Source of the DNA: Cytobacillus citreus
GTDB taxonomy: Bacteria > Bacillota > Bacilli > Bacillales > Cytobacillaceae
NCBI RefSeq assembly: GCF_018343665.1
Contig: NZ_JAGYPM010000003.1
Coordinates: forward strand, 892,687-956,686
Direction of reading: 5' to 3'
Length of the DNA: 64,000 nt
The notes beneath the pieces were generated by a model that searched no databases, was not told the DNA's origin, and saw nothing but the letters and a program-made list of their open reading frames with translations. A program made the position numbers and the translations under genes. Position 1 is the first letter of the stretch. Each line of letters begins with the position of its first letter. Shown here piece by piece: positions 63,187-64,000 of this stretch.

Positions 63187-64000
63187 TTATGTTATTCCGA
63201 ATACTTGCCCACCTCTATCTACTTGGAATTTGGTAGTTGCTCCTGTTATTCCGTACAAAAGACAGTCAATAATAGCACCGTTGTAAGCATTGAATGGAAT
63301 ATCGGAAGACTCTCTGACTGTCCCTTTAGGATTGTAAACAAAAACAAAAGAAAATTCTCCAGCATGTAGCATTGTTCTTACTTTTGTAATTGTAGCCTCT
63401 CCTACACGACCTCTTGTTTGTGTAAAATTAAATGCTGGTGTATTAGCACTGTAACCTTCGGGACTCACCTTAGTAAAATCCACTTTTACATTGTTCACGT
63501 CTACAAACAAGCAATTTTCAAAACTACACCATTCGCCTACAGTAAGACCATCAAATATTCCAGAATGAAACCTTGTGAAGTTTTGGATACGAACCTTACA
63601 CCTAATATGTTCAAATTGAGGAACTAATTCATGAGCGTTGTTAAAGTCGAAAACAAACTCACCGCCCCATTTATATTCCACTTTCCACTCTCTATGGTTA
63701 GGTGTTAAATCGGGTGTTAAATCTACCCCAGAGCCTATATTGAAAGTACGCTTTCCACCAAAAGTGAATCTTTTCCACATAGACATAGCTTTACCAAAAG
63801 TTCTAAAAGCTGTTGCCTCTGATAATCCATCGTTATCGTCGTTACCATTAGCACGCACATAGTAAGTTAAATCAGCAGGATTGTCATCTATCTCATCACC
63901 TGCCATCGCACCGATCATTTCAGGTGTAATTTCATCAGGACCACCCTTTCTATGATCATGTGCATGCTGTTTCATATGTGTGGGTGATGCCAGTCCGCAC
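63187..64000 (-). CDS. Phage tail/fibre protein, C-terminal part (cut by window edge)
   Basis: The reading stays open to the window edge. The segment HAHDHRKGGPDEITPEMIGA is a well-known internal motif of phage tail fibre and baseplate proteins. The remainder (~240 residues, with YVRANGNDDNDGLSEATAFR and a beta-rich repeat pattern) suggests a right-handed beta-helix. An ATG at 63975 is possible, but the motif normally lies inside a longer protein, so I treat it as partial. Confidence 0.8.
   Translation of the reverse strand, partial: CGLASPTHMKQHAHDHRKGGPDEITPEMIGAMAGDEIDDNPADLTYYVRANGNDDNDGLSEATAFRTFGKAMSMWKRFTFGGKRTFNIGSGVDLTPDLTPNHREWKVEYKWGGEFVFDFNNAHELVPQFEHIRCKVRIQNFTRFHSGIFDGLTVGEWCSFENCLFVDVNNVKVDFTKVSPEGYSANTPAFNFTQTRGRVGEATITKVRTMLHAGEFSFVFVYNPKGTVRESSDIPFNAYNGAIIDCLLYGITGATTKFQVDRGGQVFGIT

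Larger units (their letters stand above)
52480..64000. mobile_element. Siphovirus-type prophage (left part, continues beyond window)
   Basis: The element runs from the break in ytlA to the window end. Order from the junction: replication-relaxation protein, FtsK-like ATPase, small membrane protein (minus strand), then regulator, lipoprotein, YolD-like and unknown accessory genes (plus strand). Then come amidase, holin, a holin-associated protein, a Gp37-like tail protein, XkdX and further tail genes (minus strand). Head, packaging and integrase genes are not in view, so intactness cannot be judged. Confidence 0.88.

Noticed and set aside
1..64000. tRNA or rRNA genes
   Set aside because: I saw no cloverleaf or rRNA sequence; none is claimed.

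Overview
The window is chromosomal DNA of a low-GC, endospore-forming member of the Bacillaceae. The evidence is long conserved synteny with the Bacillus subtilis trmB-to-pckA segment (trmB, ytzH, ytmP, amyX, ytlR, ytlQ, ytlP, dat, pepV, ythQP, ytzE, ytzG, ytgP, ytfP, cse60, leuS, ytzC, ytqAB, ytpBA, ytoA, asnB, metK, pckA, ytmA, ytlA), B. subtilis-like ribosome binding sites and TTG/GTG starts, a T-box leuS leader, an S-box metK leader and a sporulation gene. The genus cannot be fixed from sequence reading alone.

Layout. 1-6.3 kb is an acyl-CoA catabolic island: a 3-hydroxyacyl-CoA dehydrogenase (cut by the window edge), two crotonases, a 3-hydroxyisobutyryl-CoA hydrolase-like protein and a PAS/AAA+/Fis sigma-54 activator. 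Two genes are preceded by near-consensus sigma-54 (SigL) promoters. 6.5-24.7 kb is conserved housekeeping DNA (tRNA and rRNA modification, pullulanase, peptidase, ABC exporter, lipid II flippase, flavoprotein). 24.9-26.8 kb holds a thiosulfate-uptake pair (tsuA-tsuB) and a rhodanese. 26.86-27.27 kb is an array of about 20 tandem 20-bp units in the leuS 3' region, followed by leuS. 30.4-34.3 kb is a second sigma-54 unit: D-beta-hydroxybutyrate dehydrogenase, a GntP permease and their own PAS activator. 34.5-38.1 kb contains an MFS transporter, a decayed cytochrome c maturation remnant (frameshifted ccmE, truncated ccmF) behind an Fnr box, and small genes. 38.8-52.1 kb returns to the conserved backbone, with an ECF sigma/anti-sigma pair between pckA and ytmA.

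At about 52.48 kb the substrate-binding lipoprotein gene ytlA is cut off and a siphovirus-type prophage begins. It continues past the window end: replication-relaxation and FtsK-like proteins, a regulator, a lipoprotein, LexA-box-flanked YolD and WYL-like genes, unknown accessory genes, then amidase, holin and tail genes on the minus strand.

The most unusual feature is a family of 150-330 bp structured intergenic repeats (five copies at four loci). Each has two long hairpin domains. In the full-length copies the first domain encloses short hairpins that present AGGA-type loops, with one clear covarying base pair between copies. All five copies point the same way as the gene downstream, and two supply the stop codon of the gene upstream. 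Several other repeat families (a MITE-like element with 19-bp terminal inverted repeats, GC-rich Bacillaceae-type intergenic repeats, GATAT minisatellites) are also present.
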